Part shown: positions 37,015 to 45,458 of the stretch, piece by piece
Layout: each line of letters begins with the position of its first letter
Position numbering within the stretch: position 1 is the first letter of the stretch
From: Pseudonocardia halophobica
GTDB taxonomy: Bacteria; Actinomycetota; Actinomycetes; Mycobacteriales; Pseudonocardiaceae
DNA: 64,000 nt
Assembly (NCBI RefSeq): GCF_027922425.1
Contig: NZ_BSFQ01000006.1
Coordinates: 1-64,000 of the forward strand
Reading direction: 5' to 3'
The notes under the pieces: model-generated
Seen by the model: only the letters and a program-made list of their open reading frames with translations
What the model was told of the DNA's origin: nothing
Database searches by the model: none
Made by a program: the position numbers and the translations under genes

Positions 37015-38799
37015 GTGGCACGCGAGTTCCGGACGGTCGGCGTGGTCGGCCTGGGCACCATGGGTGCGGGCATCGTGGAGGTGTTCGCCCGCAACGGCCT
37101 GGACGTGATCGCCGCCGAGGTGGACGCGGCCGCCGTCGAGCGCGGGAAGGCGCACCTGGAGACCTCGACGAGGCGGGCGATCGAGCGCGGCAAGCTCACC
37201 GAGGAGCAGGCGGGCGAGCTGCTGGGCCGGATCACCACGACCACGTCGCTGGCCGACCTGGCCCCGTGCGACCTCGTGGTCGAGGCGGTGCCGGAGTCGC
37301 TGCAGCTCAAGGCGTCCGTGTTCGCCGAGGTGGACAAGCACGTCGGCCCCGAGACGATCCTGGCGTCGAACACGTCGTCGCTGTCGGTCACCGAGCTGTC
37401 CGTGCGGACCGCGCGCCCGGGCAAGGTCGTCGGGATGCACTTCTTCAACCCGGCGCCGGTGCAGAAGCTGGTCGAGCTGGTGCGCACGGTGGTCACCGAG
37501 CCGGACGTGGTCGAGGACCTCCAGGCCTTCGCCGCCACGCTGGACAAGGTGCCGGTCGTGATCGGCGACCGCGCCGGGTTCATCGCGAACGCACTGCTCT
37601 TCGGCTACCTCAACCACGCGGCGCGGATGTACGAGTCCCGCTACGCGAGCCGCGAGGACCTCGACGCCGCCATGCGCTACGGCTGCGGTTACCCGATGGG
37701 CCCGCTGGCGCTGCTCGACCTCATCGGCCTCGACACCGCGTACGAGATCCTCGAGACGATGTACGCGCAGTCGCGCAACCTCATGCACGCCCCGGCGCCG
37801 GTGTTCAAGCAGATGATCACCGCCGGGCTGCTGGGCCGGAAGAGCGGCCGCGGCTTCTACACCTACGAGAAGCCGCACAGCAGCAAGGTCGTGCCCGACG
37901 CCCTGACCCCGGGCTCGGTCGTGCCCGAGGACGTCCCGACGCGCGACGTCCAGCGGGTCGGCGTGGTCGGCACGGGCACCATGGCCAGCGGGATCGTGCA
38001 GGTGTTCGCGCAGGCCGGGTTCGACGTCGTGGTCCGCGGCCGCAGCGACTCCAAGGTCGAGGCGTCGGTCGGCGGGATCCGCAAGGCGCTGGACAAGGCC
38101 GTGGTGCGCGGCAAGCTCACCGAGGACGAGCGGGACGCCACGCTCGGGCGGATCACCGGCACCACCTCGCTGGAGGACTTCGCCGACGTCGACCTCGTCG
38201 TCGAGGCCATCGCCGAGGAGCTCGAGGTGAAGCGGGCCGTGTTCGGCGCGCTCGACGAGATCTGCAAGCCGGGCGCGATCCTGGCGACCACGACGTCGTC
38301 GCTGCCGGTCGTGGAGTGCGCGGCGGCCACCACCCGCCCGGCCGACGTGATCGGGCTGCACTTCTTCAACCCGGCGCCGGTGATGAAGCTCGTCGAGGTG
38401 GTGTCCACGATCAGCACCGCGCCGGAGGTCGCGGCCACCGCGCTGGCGCTCTGCCAGAAGATCAAGAAGGTGCCGGTCTCCTGTGGCGACCGCGCCGGGT
38501 TCATCGTCAACGCGCTGCTGTTCCCGTACCTGAACGACGCGGTGAAGATGCTGGAGGCGCACTACGCCACGGCGGACGACATCGACGCGGCGATGAAGAC
38601 GGGCTGTGCGCTGCCGATGGGGCCGTTCGAGCTGCTCGACGTGGTCGGCCTGGACGTGTCGCTCGCCATCGAGCGGTCGCTGTTCTCCGAGTTCCGCCAG
38701 TCCGGCTTCGCCCCGGCCCCGCTGCTGGAGCACCTGGTCACCGCGGGCCGGCTCGGCCGCAAGACCGGGCAGGGCTTCCGGGACTACACCTCCCGCTGA
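37015..38799 (+). CDS. Double-length 3-hydroxyacyl-CoA (3-hydroxybutyryl-CoA) dehydrogenase
   Basis: The 594-residue protein is two complete dehydrogenase modules of about 290 residues in tandem. Each has a Rossmann GxGxxxxG (VGVVGLGTMGAGI at residue 8, VGVVGTGTMASGI at about 318), the catalytic His in GMHFFNPAPVQKLVE or GLHFFNPAPVMKLVE, and the C-terminal helical domain with DRAGFI. The enzyme oxidises 3-hydroxyacyl-CoA to 3-ketoacyl-CoA, or the reverse. GGGAGGTAACGGC precedes the GTG. Both modules keep their active residues. Near ccr and the thiolase it could make 3-hydroxybutyryl-CoA for the ethylmalonyl-CoA pathway. Confidence 0.92.
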   Translation: MAREFRTVGVVGLGTMGAGIVEVFARNGLDVIAAEVDAAAVERGKAHLETSTRRAIERGKLTEEQAGELLGRITTTTSLADLAPCDLVVEAVPESLQLKASVFAEVDKHVGPETILASNTSSLSVTELSVRTARPGKVVGMHFFNPAPVQKLVELVRTVVTEPDVVEDLQAFAATLDKVPVVIGDRAGFIANALLFGYLNHAARMYESRYASREDLDAAMRYGCGYPMGPLALLDLIGLDTAYEILETMYAQSRNLMHAPAPVFKQMITAGLLGRKSGRGFYTYEKPHSSKVVPDALTPGSVVPEDVPTRDVQRVGVVGTGTMASGIVQVFAQAGFDVVVRGRSDSKVEASVGGIRKALDKAVVRGKLTEDERDATLGRITGTTSLEDFADVDLVVEAIAEELEVKRAVFGALDEICKPGAILATTTSSLPVVECAAATTRPADVIGLHFFNPAPVMKLVEVVSTISTAPEVAATALALCQKIKKVPVSCGDRAGFIVNALLFPYLNDAVKMLEAHYATADDIDAAMKTGCALPMGPFELLDVVGLDVSLAIERSLFSEFRQSGFAPAPLLEHLVTAGRLGRKTGQGFRDYTSR

Positions 38800-38858
38800 G
38801 CTGTGACCCGTCCCGGTGCCGCCCGCGCGGCGCCGTCGGGGCGGTTACGGTCGGATCC

Positions 38859-39173
38859 ATGGCACGCGGTCGACGGCCCCGCCCCTCGGACCGGGGGCGG
38901 GGCCGCGCCGTGCCCGCACCCCTGTCGTCGGGGATCGTGACCCGCGCCGAGACGGGGCCCGACGGCGAGTGGGCCGTCCGGCACGTCCCCGGCGGATCGT
39001 CGGTGAAGGACTATCGCTGCCCGGGCTGCGACCAGCTGATCCCCGCCGGCGTCGGGCACGTGGTCACGTGGCCGACGGGGGAGTGGGGCTCGGTGGAGGA
39101 CCGCCGGCACTGGCACCTGCCGTGCTGGAACGCGCGTGGCCGCCGCCGGCCGGGCCTCCGCCGTCCCCGCTGA
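38859..39173 (+). CDS. Small conserved protein with CxxC and HxxC (possible zinc knuckle)
   Basis: This 104-residue protein has a basic N-terminus (MARGRRPRPSDRGRGR) and a core with YRCPGCDQLIPAGVGHVV, then RRHWHLPCW. Two Cys and a His-x-x-Cys look like a metal site. Similar small proteins are common in actinobacteria, sometimes annotated as ATP/GTP-binding without a P-loop; none is visible here. A TACGGT box (38846-38851) ends 7 bases before the ATG, so it is leaderless. The function is unknown. Confidence 0.75.
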   Translation: MARGRRPRPSDRGRGRAVPAPLSSGIVTRAETGPDGEWAVRHVPGGSSVKDYRCPGCDQLIPAGVGHVVTWPTGEWGSVEDRRHWHLPCWNARGRRRPGLRRPR

Positions 39174-39227
39174 GCGCGGTCCTGCCGTCGTCCGGGCCGG
39201 CCTCCGTGGGCCGCCCGCGGCGAGGGG

Positions 39228-40307
39228 TCAGGCGCGGGCCGTGGCCGGGTGGGGGCGCGGACGGCGGCGGGACTGCTCGCTCGCCTGCTCGGGCACCGCA
39301 CCGTCCGTGCGGTCGCCCTCGTCGGCCAGCGGGCCCAGGGCCGCCAGGTCCGCGACGAGCGCGGCGCGGGCGTGCGCGAGCTGCTCGGCGACCCGGCCGC
39401 GCAGGTCGGTGAGCTCGGTGACCCGGCGTTCGGCCTCGCGGACGAGGCGCTCGGCCTCGCCGCGGGCGTCGGCGACGATCCCGGCGGCCTGCTGGTCGGC
39501 CGCCGCGTGGGTGGCCCGGGCGTAGTCGTCCGCCGCCGCGTGGGTGGTCCGGGCGTAGTCGTCCGCCGCCGCACGGGTGGTCCGGGAGTACTCGTCCGCC
39601 TCGGCGCGGAGCCGCGCGACCTCCTGCTGCGTCGCCGTACGCTCGGCCTGCAGCGCCCCGAGGGTCTCGGTGCGCCGCTGGTCCATCGCGATCCGGAAGT
39701 CCTCCTCGACCTGCTCGCGCTCGGCGGCGGCGGCGGAGTTCGCCGCGGCGATCGCAGCGGCCGACTCGGCCTGGACCCGGGCGATCGCCTCGTCGTTCGC
39801 CAGCTTGTCCTGGGCGGCCTGGGCCTGCAGGGCCTTCGCCCGGGCGACGATCCGCTCCGCCTCGTTCCGGGCCTCGGCGAGCACCGCTTCCCGGTGGCGC
39901 TCGGTGTCCGCGCGGCGCTCGGCCAGCTCCTGGTCGCACTCGGCCCGCAGCCGGGTCACCTCCGCGTCCGCCCGGGCCCGCGTCTCGGCGACCTCGTCCT
40001 CGGCCAGCCGGAGCATCGAGCGCATCCGCTCGCTGAGGCCCTGGACGCTGTCCGGCGGCCCCGACAGCCGCCGCACCTGCTGGCGCATCGACTCCAGCCG
40101 GCCGCGCGTCTCGTCGAGCTCGCGGGTCAGCCGGGTCACCTGCGTGACGGCGGCGTCCCGGTCCGCGGCGAGCAGCCGGACGTCCGCGTCGATCCGGTGC
40201 AGGTGCCCGTCGACCTGCTCCTGGTCGTAGCCGCGGCGGACGACCCGGAAGCCGGCCGTGGGCTGGTCACCGGCGGTGGGCTGGGGGTTCTCCGGTTCAC
40301 CGACCAT
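39228..40307 (-). CDS. DivIVA-domain coiled-coil protein
   Basis: The 359-residue protein starts with an unstructured stretch and a DivIVA-type membrane-binding segment (FRVVRRGYDQEQVDGHLHRID), followed by about 260 residues of Glu/Arg/Ala coiled coil. It probably marks curved membrane, poles or septa, like other actinobacterial DivIVA/Wag31 relatives, but it is not Wag31 itself by context. A TACGGT box (minus strand 40315-40320) ends 7 bases before ATG 40307, preferred over a GTG three codons upstream. Three 33-bp repeats (39507, 39540, 39573) encode YARTTHAAADD units. Confidence 0.85.
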   Translation of the reverse strand: MVGEPENPQPTAGDQPTAGFRVVRRGYDQEQVDGHLHRIDADVRLLAADRDAAVTQVTRLTRELDETRGRLESMRQQVRRLSGPPDSVQGLSERMRSMLRLAEDEVAETRARADAEVTRLRAECDQELAERRADTERHREAVLAEARNEAERIVARAKALQAQAAQDKLANDEAIARVQAESAAAIAAANSAAAAEREQVEEDFRIAMDQRRTETLGALQAERTATQQEVARLRAEADEYSRTTRAAADDYARTTHAAADDYARATHAAADQQAAGIVADARGEAERLVREAERRVTELTDLRGRVAEQLAHARAALVADLAALGPLADEGDRTDGAVPEQASEQSRRRPRPHPATARA

Positions 40308-40458
40308 GAACTTCACCGTACCGGGCTACCGCATTCGCGGAGCGTCACGCGCGGCCCCGGGTGCGCTCCGTCACCCGTCCGGGCGTGGGCCGATCCGGGG
40401 TGTGGCCCGTGGAGCATTCGCAGTAAGGCCGTGCCGCTCGAACCGGGCCGCGGAGAAC

Positions 40459-40512
40459 GCAGCACGGCTCCGTGACGCGCGCGTCGCCTGGTGCGTCGCG
40501 GAGCCGTGCTGC
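40459..40512 (-). terminator. Terminator after ccr
   Basis: A perfect 14-bp stem, GCAGCACGGCTCCG (40459-40472) with CGGAGCCGTGCTGC (40499-40512), starts 8 bases beyond the ccr stop on the minus strand. It contains a smaller GACGC/GCGTC hairpin. Confidence 0.8.
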
Positions 40513-40519
40513 GGGTGGA

Positions 40520-41851
40520 TCAGACGCCGCGGAAGCGGTTGATCGCGTCGAGGTGCTTGGCCCGCTTCTCCGGGTTCGTCACGCCCAGGCCCTCCTCGGG
40601 GGCCAGCGCGAGCACGCCGACCTTGCCCTGGTGGGCGTTCTGGTGGACGTCGTACGCCGCCTGGCCGGTGTCGGCCAGCGGGTAGACCTTGGAGACGGTC
40701 GGGTGGACCAGGCCCTTGTCGATCAGCCGGTTCGCCTCCCACGCCTCGCGGTAGTTCGCGAAGTGCGAGCCCACGATCCGCTTGAGGTTCATCCACAGGT
40801 ACCGGTTGTCGTACTCGTGCATGTAGCCCGACGTCGACGCGCAGGTCACGATCGTGCCGCCCTTGCGCGCGCAGTAGACCGAGGCGCCGAAGGTCTCCCG
40901 GCCCGGGTGCTCGAACACGATGTCCGGGTCGTCACCGCCGGTCAGCTCGCGGATCCTGGCCCCGAAGCGCTTCCACTCCTTCGGGTCCTGGGTCTGCGGG
41001 TCCTTCCAGAACTTGTAGCCCTCGGCGTTGCGGTCGATGATCAGCTCCGCGCCCATGGCCCGGCAGATGTCGGCCTTCTCCTGCGAGGAGACGACACAGA
41101 TCGGGGTGGCGCCGCCGTTGAGCGCGAACTGGGTGGCGTACGAGCCGAGCCCGCCGCTCGCGCCCCAGATGAGCACCGTGTCGCCCTGCTTCATGTCCGC
41201 GCCGTTGCGCGAGACGAGCTGGCGGTAGGCGGTGGAGTTGACCAGCCCGGGGCTGGCCGCCTCCTCCCAGGTGAGGTGCTCCGGCTTGGGCATCAGCTGG
41301 TTGGACTTGACCAGGGCGAGCTGCGCGAGCCCGCCGAAGTTGGTCTCGAAGCCCCAGATCCGCTGCTGCGGGTCCATCATCGTGTCGCCGTGCCCGTCCG
41401 GGCTCTCCAGCTCGACGGACAGGCAGTGCGCGACGACCCGGTCACCGGGCTTCCACGCGTTGACCCCGGGCCCCGTCTGCAGCACGACGCCGGCCAGGTC
41501 GGAGCCCACGATGTGGTACGGCAGGTCGTGCCGCTTGGCCAGCTCGGACTCGCGCCCGTAGCGCTTGAGGAAGCCGAACGTGGACACCGGCTCGAAGATC
41601 GAGGTCCACACGGTGTTGTAGTTGATCGCGCTGGCCATCACGGCCACGATCGCCTCGCCCGGGCCGAGCTCGGGGGTGGGCACCGTGTCCAGGTGCAGGC
41701 TCTTGCGCGGGTCCTTGTCGCGGGTGGCGATCCCGTCGAACATCTCGGTCTCGTCCGCGTGGACCGTCATCGCCTGGTAGTGGTCCGGGACGGGAAGCCC
41801 ACCCACGGCGTCGAAACGCTCGGCGAGAATGGCGTCGAGGATCTCCTGCAC
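40520..41851 (-). CDS. ccr: Crotonyl-CoA carboxylase/reductase
   Basis: Ccr reductively carboxylates crotonyl-CoA with NADPH and CO2 to (2S)-ethylmalonyl-CoA, the key step of the ethylmalonyl-CoA pathway and a source of polyketide extender units. The 443-residue medium-chain reductase has the NADPH site IWGASGGLGSYAT. The CO2-binding residues known from Kitasatospora setae Ccr (N81, F170, E171, H365) are all here with a constant offset of two: Asn79, Phe168, Glu169 and His363. The start is GTG with GGAGG 8 bases upstream. A tandem 11-bp operator-like repeat lies 43 bases upstream. Confidence 0.96.
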   Translation of the reverse strand: MQEILDAILAERFDAVGGLPVPDHYQAMTVHADETEMFDGIATRDKDPRKSLHLDTVPTPELGPGEAIVAVMASAINYNTVWTSIFEPVSTFGFLKRYGRESELAKRHDLPYHIVGSDLAGVVLQTGPGVNAWKPGDRVVAHCLSVELESPDGHGDTMMDPQQRIWGFETNFGGLAQLALVKSNQLMPKPEHLTWEEAASPGLVNSTAYRQLVSRNGADMKQGDTVLIWGASGGLGSYATQFALNGGATPICVVSSQEKADICRAMGAELIIDRNAEGYKFWKDPQTQDPKEWKRFGARIRELTGGDDPDIVFEHPGRETFGASVYCARKGGTIVTCASTSGYMHEYDNRYLWMNLKRIVGSHFANYREAWEANRLIDKGLVHPTVSKVYPLADTGQAAYDVHQNAHQGKVGVLALAPEEGLGVTNPEKRAKHLDAINRFRGV

Positions 41852-41893
41852 GGCCTGGCCTCCGGTGGCGTGAGTCGTGTGGCTTGCTTGGGA

Positions 41894-41915
41894 TACCGAT
41901 CAGTTACCGATCAGT
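41894..41915. promoter_or_regulatory. Tandem 11-bp repeat TACCGATCAGT x2 upstream of ccr
   Basis: Two perfect adjacent copies, 41894-41904 and 41905-41915, lie 43 to 64 bases before the ccr start. TACC at 41905 and GGTA at 41918 also form an inverted pair. This is a likely regulator site. Which protein binds is unknown. Confidence 0.55.
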
Positions 41916-41996
41916 ATGGTACCCGAGGCATTGTGGCTGCGCGCTCCGCCGATGGGGCCGATCGTGACGCAGCCCACCGACTGGATCAATGAAGCA

Positions 41997-42035
41997 GCCC
42001 CTCCGATCGGGTGGAAACCGCCTGATCGGAGGGGC
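41997..42035 (-). terminator. Terminator after the epimerase gene
   Basis: A 12-bp perfect stem, GCCCCTCCGATC (41997-42008) with GATCGGAGGGGC (42024-42035), lies 65 bases past the epimerase stop. A second hairpin with GAACGGC/GCCGTTC arms (42049-42091) is nearer the gene. Confidence 0.7.
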
Positions 42036-42100
42036 CGGGACGCTGCACGAACGGCCCTGGCGTGCGGACCTCCCGCACAAGAGCGCCGTTCGTTCGGGTG

Positions 42101-42574
42101 TCAGTGAGGGGTGGCCGCCGGCTCCACCAGCTCGACGAGCACGCCGCCGGCGTCCTTCGGGTGCACGAAGTTGATCCGCGAGTCCGCCGTGCCGCGCCGC
42201 GGCTCCGGGTAGAGCAGGCGCAGGCCCTTGTTCTTGAGCGCCTCCATCGCGGCCTCGATGTCGGTGACCCGGTAGGCGAGCTGCTGCAGGCCCGGGCCGT
42301 TGCGGTCGAGGAACTTCGCGATCGTGGAGTCCGGGCGCAGCGGGGCCAGCAGCTGGATGCGCGTGCTGGAGGCGGGGTCGGCGCCGGGCGCGGCGAGCAT
42401 CGCCTCGCGCACGCCCTGCTCCTCGTTGACCTCCTCGTGCGTGTTCACCAGCCCGAACACGTCGTGGTACCAGGCGATCGCCTCGTCGAGGTCGGCCACC
42501 GCGATGCCGACGTGGTCGATCTGGGTCAGCAGGGATCCGAGCGCGCCGTGGGCCGATTCCGTCTGTGCCGTCAT
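42101..42574 (-). CDS. epi: Methylmalonyl/ethylmalonyl-CoA epimerase
   Basis: The enzyme interconverts the 2R and 2S forms of methylmalonyl-CoA and, in this pathway, ethylmalonyl-CoA, linking Ccr to the mutase. The 157-residue vicinal-oxygen-chelate protein has the metal-binding His in IDHVGIAVADLDEAIAWY, Gln in GPGLQQLAYRV, His in NFVHPKDAGG and Glu in VLVELVEP. The ATG at 42574 is leaderless (TAGATT, minus strand 42583-42588, 8 bases before). An open frame upstream to 43144 is antisense to the thiolase gene and spurious. Confidence 0.92.
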   Translation of the reverse strand: MTAQTESAHGALGSLLTQIDHVGIAVADLDEAIAWYHDVFGLVNTHEEVNEEQGVREAMLAAPGADPASSTRIQLLAPLRPDSTIAKFLDRNGPGLQQLAYRVTDIEAAMEALKNKGLRLLYPEPRRGTADSRINFVHPKDAGGVLVELVEPAATPH

Positions 42575-42716
42575 GGTCCGGGAATCTAATGCGCGGTACC
42601 GGGCCCGGCCCTCTGTGTGGCTGCTCACCCGTCCGTTCGGGCCGTCTCTTCGCAGGTGACCGACGGGTATGGTCCGGAACCAATCCCGTGTGCCAACGCA
42701 GTTGCTGGAGGTCGTC

Positions 42717-43901
42717 GTGGCGCAGTCCGTGATCGTCGCTGGTTCCCGTACGCCGGTCGGCCGGCTGCTCGGGTCGCTCAAGGGGTTCTCGGGCGCGCAG
42801 CTCGGCGGATTCGCGATCAAGGGCGCCCTGGAGAAGGCCGGGGTGGCCCCCGAGCAGGTCGAGTACGTGATCATGGGGCAGGTGCTCACCGCGGGCGCCG
42901 GCCAGATCCCCGCCCGCCAGGCGGCCGCGGCCGCCGGCATCCCGATGGACGTCCCGGCGCTGACCGTCAACAAGGTCTGCCTGTCCGGCATCGACGCCAT
43001 CGCCCTCGCCGACCAGCTCATCCGTGCCGGTGAGTTCGACATCGTGGTCGCGGGCGGCCAGGAGTCGATGACCCAGGCACCGCACCTGCTGACCAAGTCC
43101 CGCGAGGGCACGAAGTTCGGCGACACCGCGCTGATCGACAGCATGTCCTACGACGGCCTGTTCTGTGCCTTCGACCAGGTCGCGATGGGTGCGTCGACGG
43201 AGAAGCACAACAGCCGCTACGACGTCACCCGCGAGGACCAGGACGCCTTCGCGGCCCGGTCGCACCAGCTCGCCGCCGCCGCCGTGAAGAACGGGGTGTT
43301 CGACGACGAGATCACCCCCGTCGAGATCCCGCAGCGCAAGGGCGACCCGGTCGTCTTCTCGCACGACGAGGGCGTCCGCGGCGACACCACCGGCGAGAGC
43401 CTCGCCAAGCTGCGCCCGGCCTTCGCCGCGGACGGCACGATCACCGCGGGCTCGTCGTCGCAGATCAGCGACGGCGCGTGCGCGGTCGTGGTGATGAGCA
43501 AGGCCAAGGCCGAGGAGCTGGGCCTGACCTGGCTGGCCGAGATCGGCGCGCACGGCGTGGTCGCCGGACCGGACACGAGCCTGCACGAGCAGCCGGCCAA
43601 CGCCATCGCCAAGGCGTGCGCCAAGGAGGGCCTCGACCCCAAGGAGCTCGACCTGGTCGAGATCAACGAGGCCTTCGCCGCGGTCGGTCTCGTGTCCACG
43701 CGCAAGCTGGGCCTCGACGAGGAGAAGGTCAACGTCAACGGCGGCGCGATCGCGCTCGGCCACCCGATCGGCATGTCCGGTGCACGGATCACGCTGCACC
43801 TGGCGCTCGAGCTCAAGCGCCGCGGCGGCGGTGTCGGCGTGGCCGCGCTGTGCGGCGGCGGCGGCCAGGGCGACGCGCTGATCCTCCGCGTCCCGGCCTG
43901 A
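42717..43901 (+). CDS. Acetyl-CoA acetyltransferase (thiolase)
   Basis: The thiolase condenses two acetyl-CoA to acetoacetyl-CoA, or cleaves 3-ketoacyl-CoA. The 394-residue protein has the acyl-accepting Cys in [17 protein letters not shown], the His of [16 protein letters not shown] and the second Cys in [16 protein letters not shown] lies 5 bases before GTG 42717. A longer frame from 42669 is not needed. It is divergent from epi and followed after 4 bases by meaB. In this setting it likely feeds acetoacetyl-CoA to the ethylmalonyl-CoA pathway. Confidence 0.93.
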   Translation: MAQSVIVAGSRTPVGRLLGSLKGFSGAQLGGFAIKGALEKAGVAPEQVEYVIMGQVLTAGAGQIPARQAAAAAGIPMDVPALTVNKVCLSGIDAIALADQLIRAGEFDIVVAGGQESMTQAPHLLTKSREGTKFGDTALIDSMSYDGLFCAFDQVAMGASTEKHNSRYDVTREDQDAFAARSHQLAAAAVKNGVFDDEITPVEIPQRKGDPVVFSHDEGVRGDTTGESLAKLRPAFAADGTITAGSSSQISDGACAVVVMSKAKAEELGLTWLAEIGAHGVVAGPDTSLHEQPANAIAKACAKEGLDPKELDLVEINEAFAAVGLVSTRKLGLDEEKVNVNGGAIALGHPIGMSGARITLHLALELKRRGGGVGVAALCGGGGQGDALILRVPA

Positions 43902-43905
43902 TCCC

Positions 43906-44853
43906 TTGCCTCAGCAGTCCCCGCAGGAGTTGGTCGACCGCGCGCTGGAGGGCCAGCAGCGCGCGGTCGCCCGGCTGATCTCGCTCGTCGAGAGCGGGTC
44001 GAAGGACCTGCCGGAGGTCGCCGCGCTGCTCGCCCCGCACACGGGGCGGGCGCAGGTCGTCGGTCTGACGGGCTCGCCGGGCGTCGGCAAGTCCACCACC
44101 ACGTCCGCGCTGGTCGCGGCGTTCCGGGAGCAGGGCAAGCGGGTCGGCGTGCTCGCTGTCGACCCGTCGTCGCCCTTCTCCGGCGGCGCGCTGCTCGGCG
44201 ACCGGGTCCGGATGGGCGACCACGCGATCGACGAGGGCGTGTTCATCCGGTCCATGGCGACCCGGGGGCACCTGGGCGGGCTGGCCTGGGCGACCCCGCA
44301 GGCGCTGCGGGTGCTCGACGCCGCGGGCTGCGACGTCGTGCTCGTCGAGACGGTCGGGGTCGGCCAGTCCGAGGTCGACGTCGTCTCGCTCGCCGACACC
44401 ACGGTCGTGTTGCTCGCGCCCGGGATGGGCGACGGCGTGCAGGCCGCCAAGGCCGGGATCCTCGAGATCGCGGACGTGTTCGTGGTCAACAAGGCGGACC
44501 GCGAGGGCGCCGACCAGACCGTCCGCGACCTGCGCTACATGATGTCGCTCGGTGAGCGGCGGGACGCCTGGAAGCCACCGGTGTGCCGGACGGTCGCGGC
44601 CCGTGGCGAGGGCGTCGACGAGGTCGCCGGGGCGATCGACGAGCACCGGGCCTGGCTGGAGTCCTCCGGCGAGGGTCCGCGGCGGCGCCGGCGGCGGGCG
44701 GAGAACGAGATCGAGGCGATCGGGCTGGAGAAGGTCCGCGCGCGGCTCGGCGACGTCCGCGGCGGGGCCGCCCTCGAGGCGCTGGCCGAGAAGGTCGTGG
44801 CCGGCACGCTGAGCCCCTACGCGGCGGCGGACGAGCTCCTCGACTCCCTGTGA
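43906..44853 (+). CDS. meaB: G-protein chaperone MeaB of B12-dependent acyl-CoA mutases
   Basis: MeaB is a GTPase that loads and protects adenosylcobalamin in methylmalonyl- or ethylmalonyl-CoA mutase. The 315-residue SIMIBI P-loop protein has Walker A GSPGVGKS, LAVDPSSPFSGGALLGDRVRM, the DxxG-type segment VETVGVGQSE and the guanine motif NKAD. The start appears to be TTG 4 bases after the thiolase stop, so the two genes are an operon. Here its partner may be the Ecm encoded 20 kb away. The stop codon lies inside a 48-bp perfect palindrome. Confidence 0.93.
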   Translation: MPQQSPQELVDRALEGQQRAVARLISLVESGSKDLPEVAALLAPHTGRAQVVGLTGSPGVGKSTTTSALVAAFREQGKRVGVLAVDPSSPFSGGALLGDRVRMGDHAIDEGVFIRSMATRGHLGGLAWATPQALRVLDAAGCDVVLVETVGVGQSEVDVVSLADTTVVLLAPGMGDGVQAAKAGILEIADVFVVNKADREGADQTVRDLRYMMSLGERRDAWKPPVCRTVAARGEGVDEVAGAIDEHRAWLESSGEGPRRRRRRAENEIEAIGLEKVRARLGDVRGGAALEALAEKVVAGTLSPYAAADELLDSL

Positions 44854-44893
44854 GTGGCGATAGTCGCCATGGCGACTATCGCCACTCACAGGG
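44846..44893. terminator. Perfect 48-bp palindrome, bidirectional terminator
   Basis: Bases 44846-44869 are the exact reverse complement of 44870-44893 (outer arm CCCTGTGAGTGGC, centre GCCATGGC). It lies between convergent meaB and MarR genes, contains the meaB stop and ends 1 base before the MarR stop. The outer arm GTGAGTGGC/GCCACTCAC recurs on the 3' side of the terminator at 28511. Confidence 0.85.
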
Positions 44894-44894
44894 G

Positions 44895-45398
44895 TCAGCG
44901 GAAGTCGCCGGAGGCCGAGCGGATGCGGCCGAGCAGGTCGAAGAGCGTGGCCTTGCCCTCCGCGTCGAGTCCCACCAGCCCGAAGTCGACGGCGGTGACG
45001 GACTTGGTGGCCTGCTCCAGGCGCTCCAGCCCGTCCGGCGTGATCTCGACCAGCGTCGCCCGCCGGTCCGTGGGGTGCGGGGTCCGGCGTACCAGCCCGT
45101 CCGCCTGCAGCCGGTCGACGATGTTCGTGACGCTGGTCGGGTGCAGCTGCAGCCGCTCGCCCATCACCCGCATCGGCAGCTTCTTGGCCCGCGAGAAGCT
45201 CAGCAGCACCAGCGCCTCGTAGCGGGCGAAGGTGAGGTTGTGCGGCTTGAGCGCGGCGTCGACGGCCGACAGCAGGATCTGCTGCACGCGCATCACGCTG
45301 GTGACGGCGGCCATGGTGTCCGACGGGCCGATGCGCTCGGCCCAGAGCTCCGCCGCCCGGTCGATCGGGTCGAAGGGGAGCGGGTCGCGCGAGGCCAT
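44895..45398 (-). CDS. MarR-family transcriptional regulator
   Basis: The 167-residue protein has the winged helix-turn-helix of MarR proteins: PHNLTFARYEALVLLSFS, LPMRVMGERLQLHPTSVTNIVDRLQADGLVRRTPHPTDRRATLVEIT. It usually represses nearby genes and responds to small aromatic or acyl ligands. It is leaderless (TAGCGT, minus strand 45407-45412, 8 bases before ATG 45398). Neighbours suggest a link to acyl-CoA metabolism or to the divergent thiamine-binding gene, but that is only inference. Confidence 0.88.
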   Translation of the reverse strand: MASRDPLPFDPIDRAAELWAERIGPSDTMAAVTSVMRVQQILLSAVDAALKPHNLTFARYEALVLLSFSRAKKLPMRVMGERLQLHPTSVTNIVDRLQADGLVRRTPHPTDRRATLVEITPDGLERLEQATKSVTAVDFGLVGLDAEGKATLFDLLGRIRSASGDFR

Positions 45399-45458
45399 GG
45401 CCACGCACGCTAGCAGGGCGGACACCCGCGGCCCGAGATCATGGGGCAGGCTGGCGGC

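Noticed and set aside
42575..43144. N-terminal extension of the epimerase frame
   Set aside because: It is antisense to the thiolase gene, and the family sequence starts at 42574 after a -10 box.
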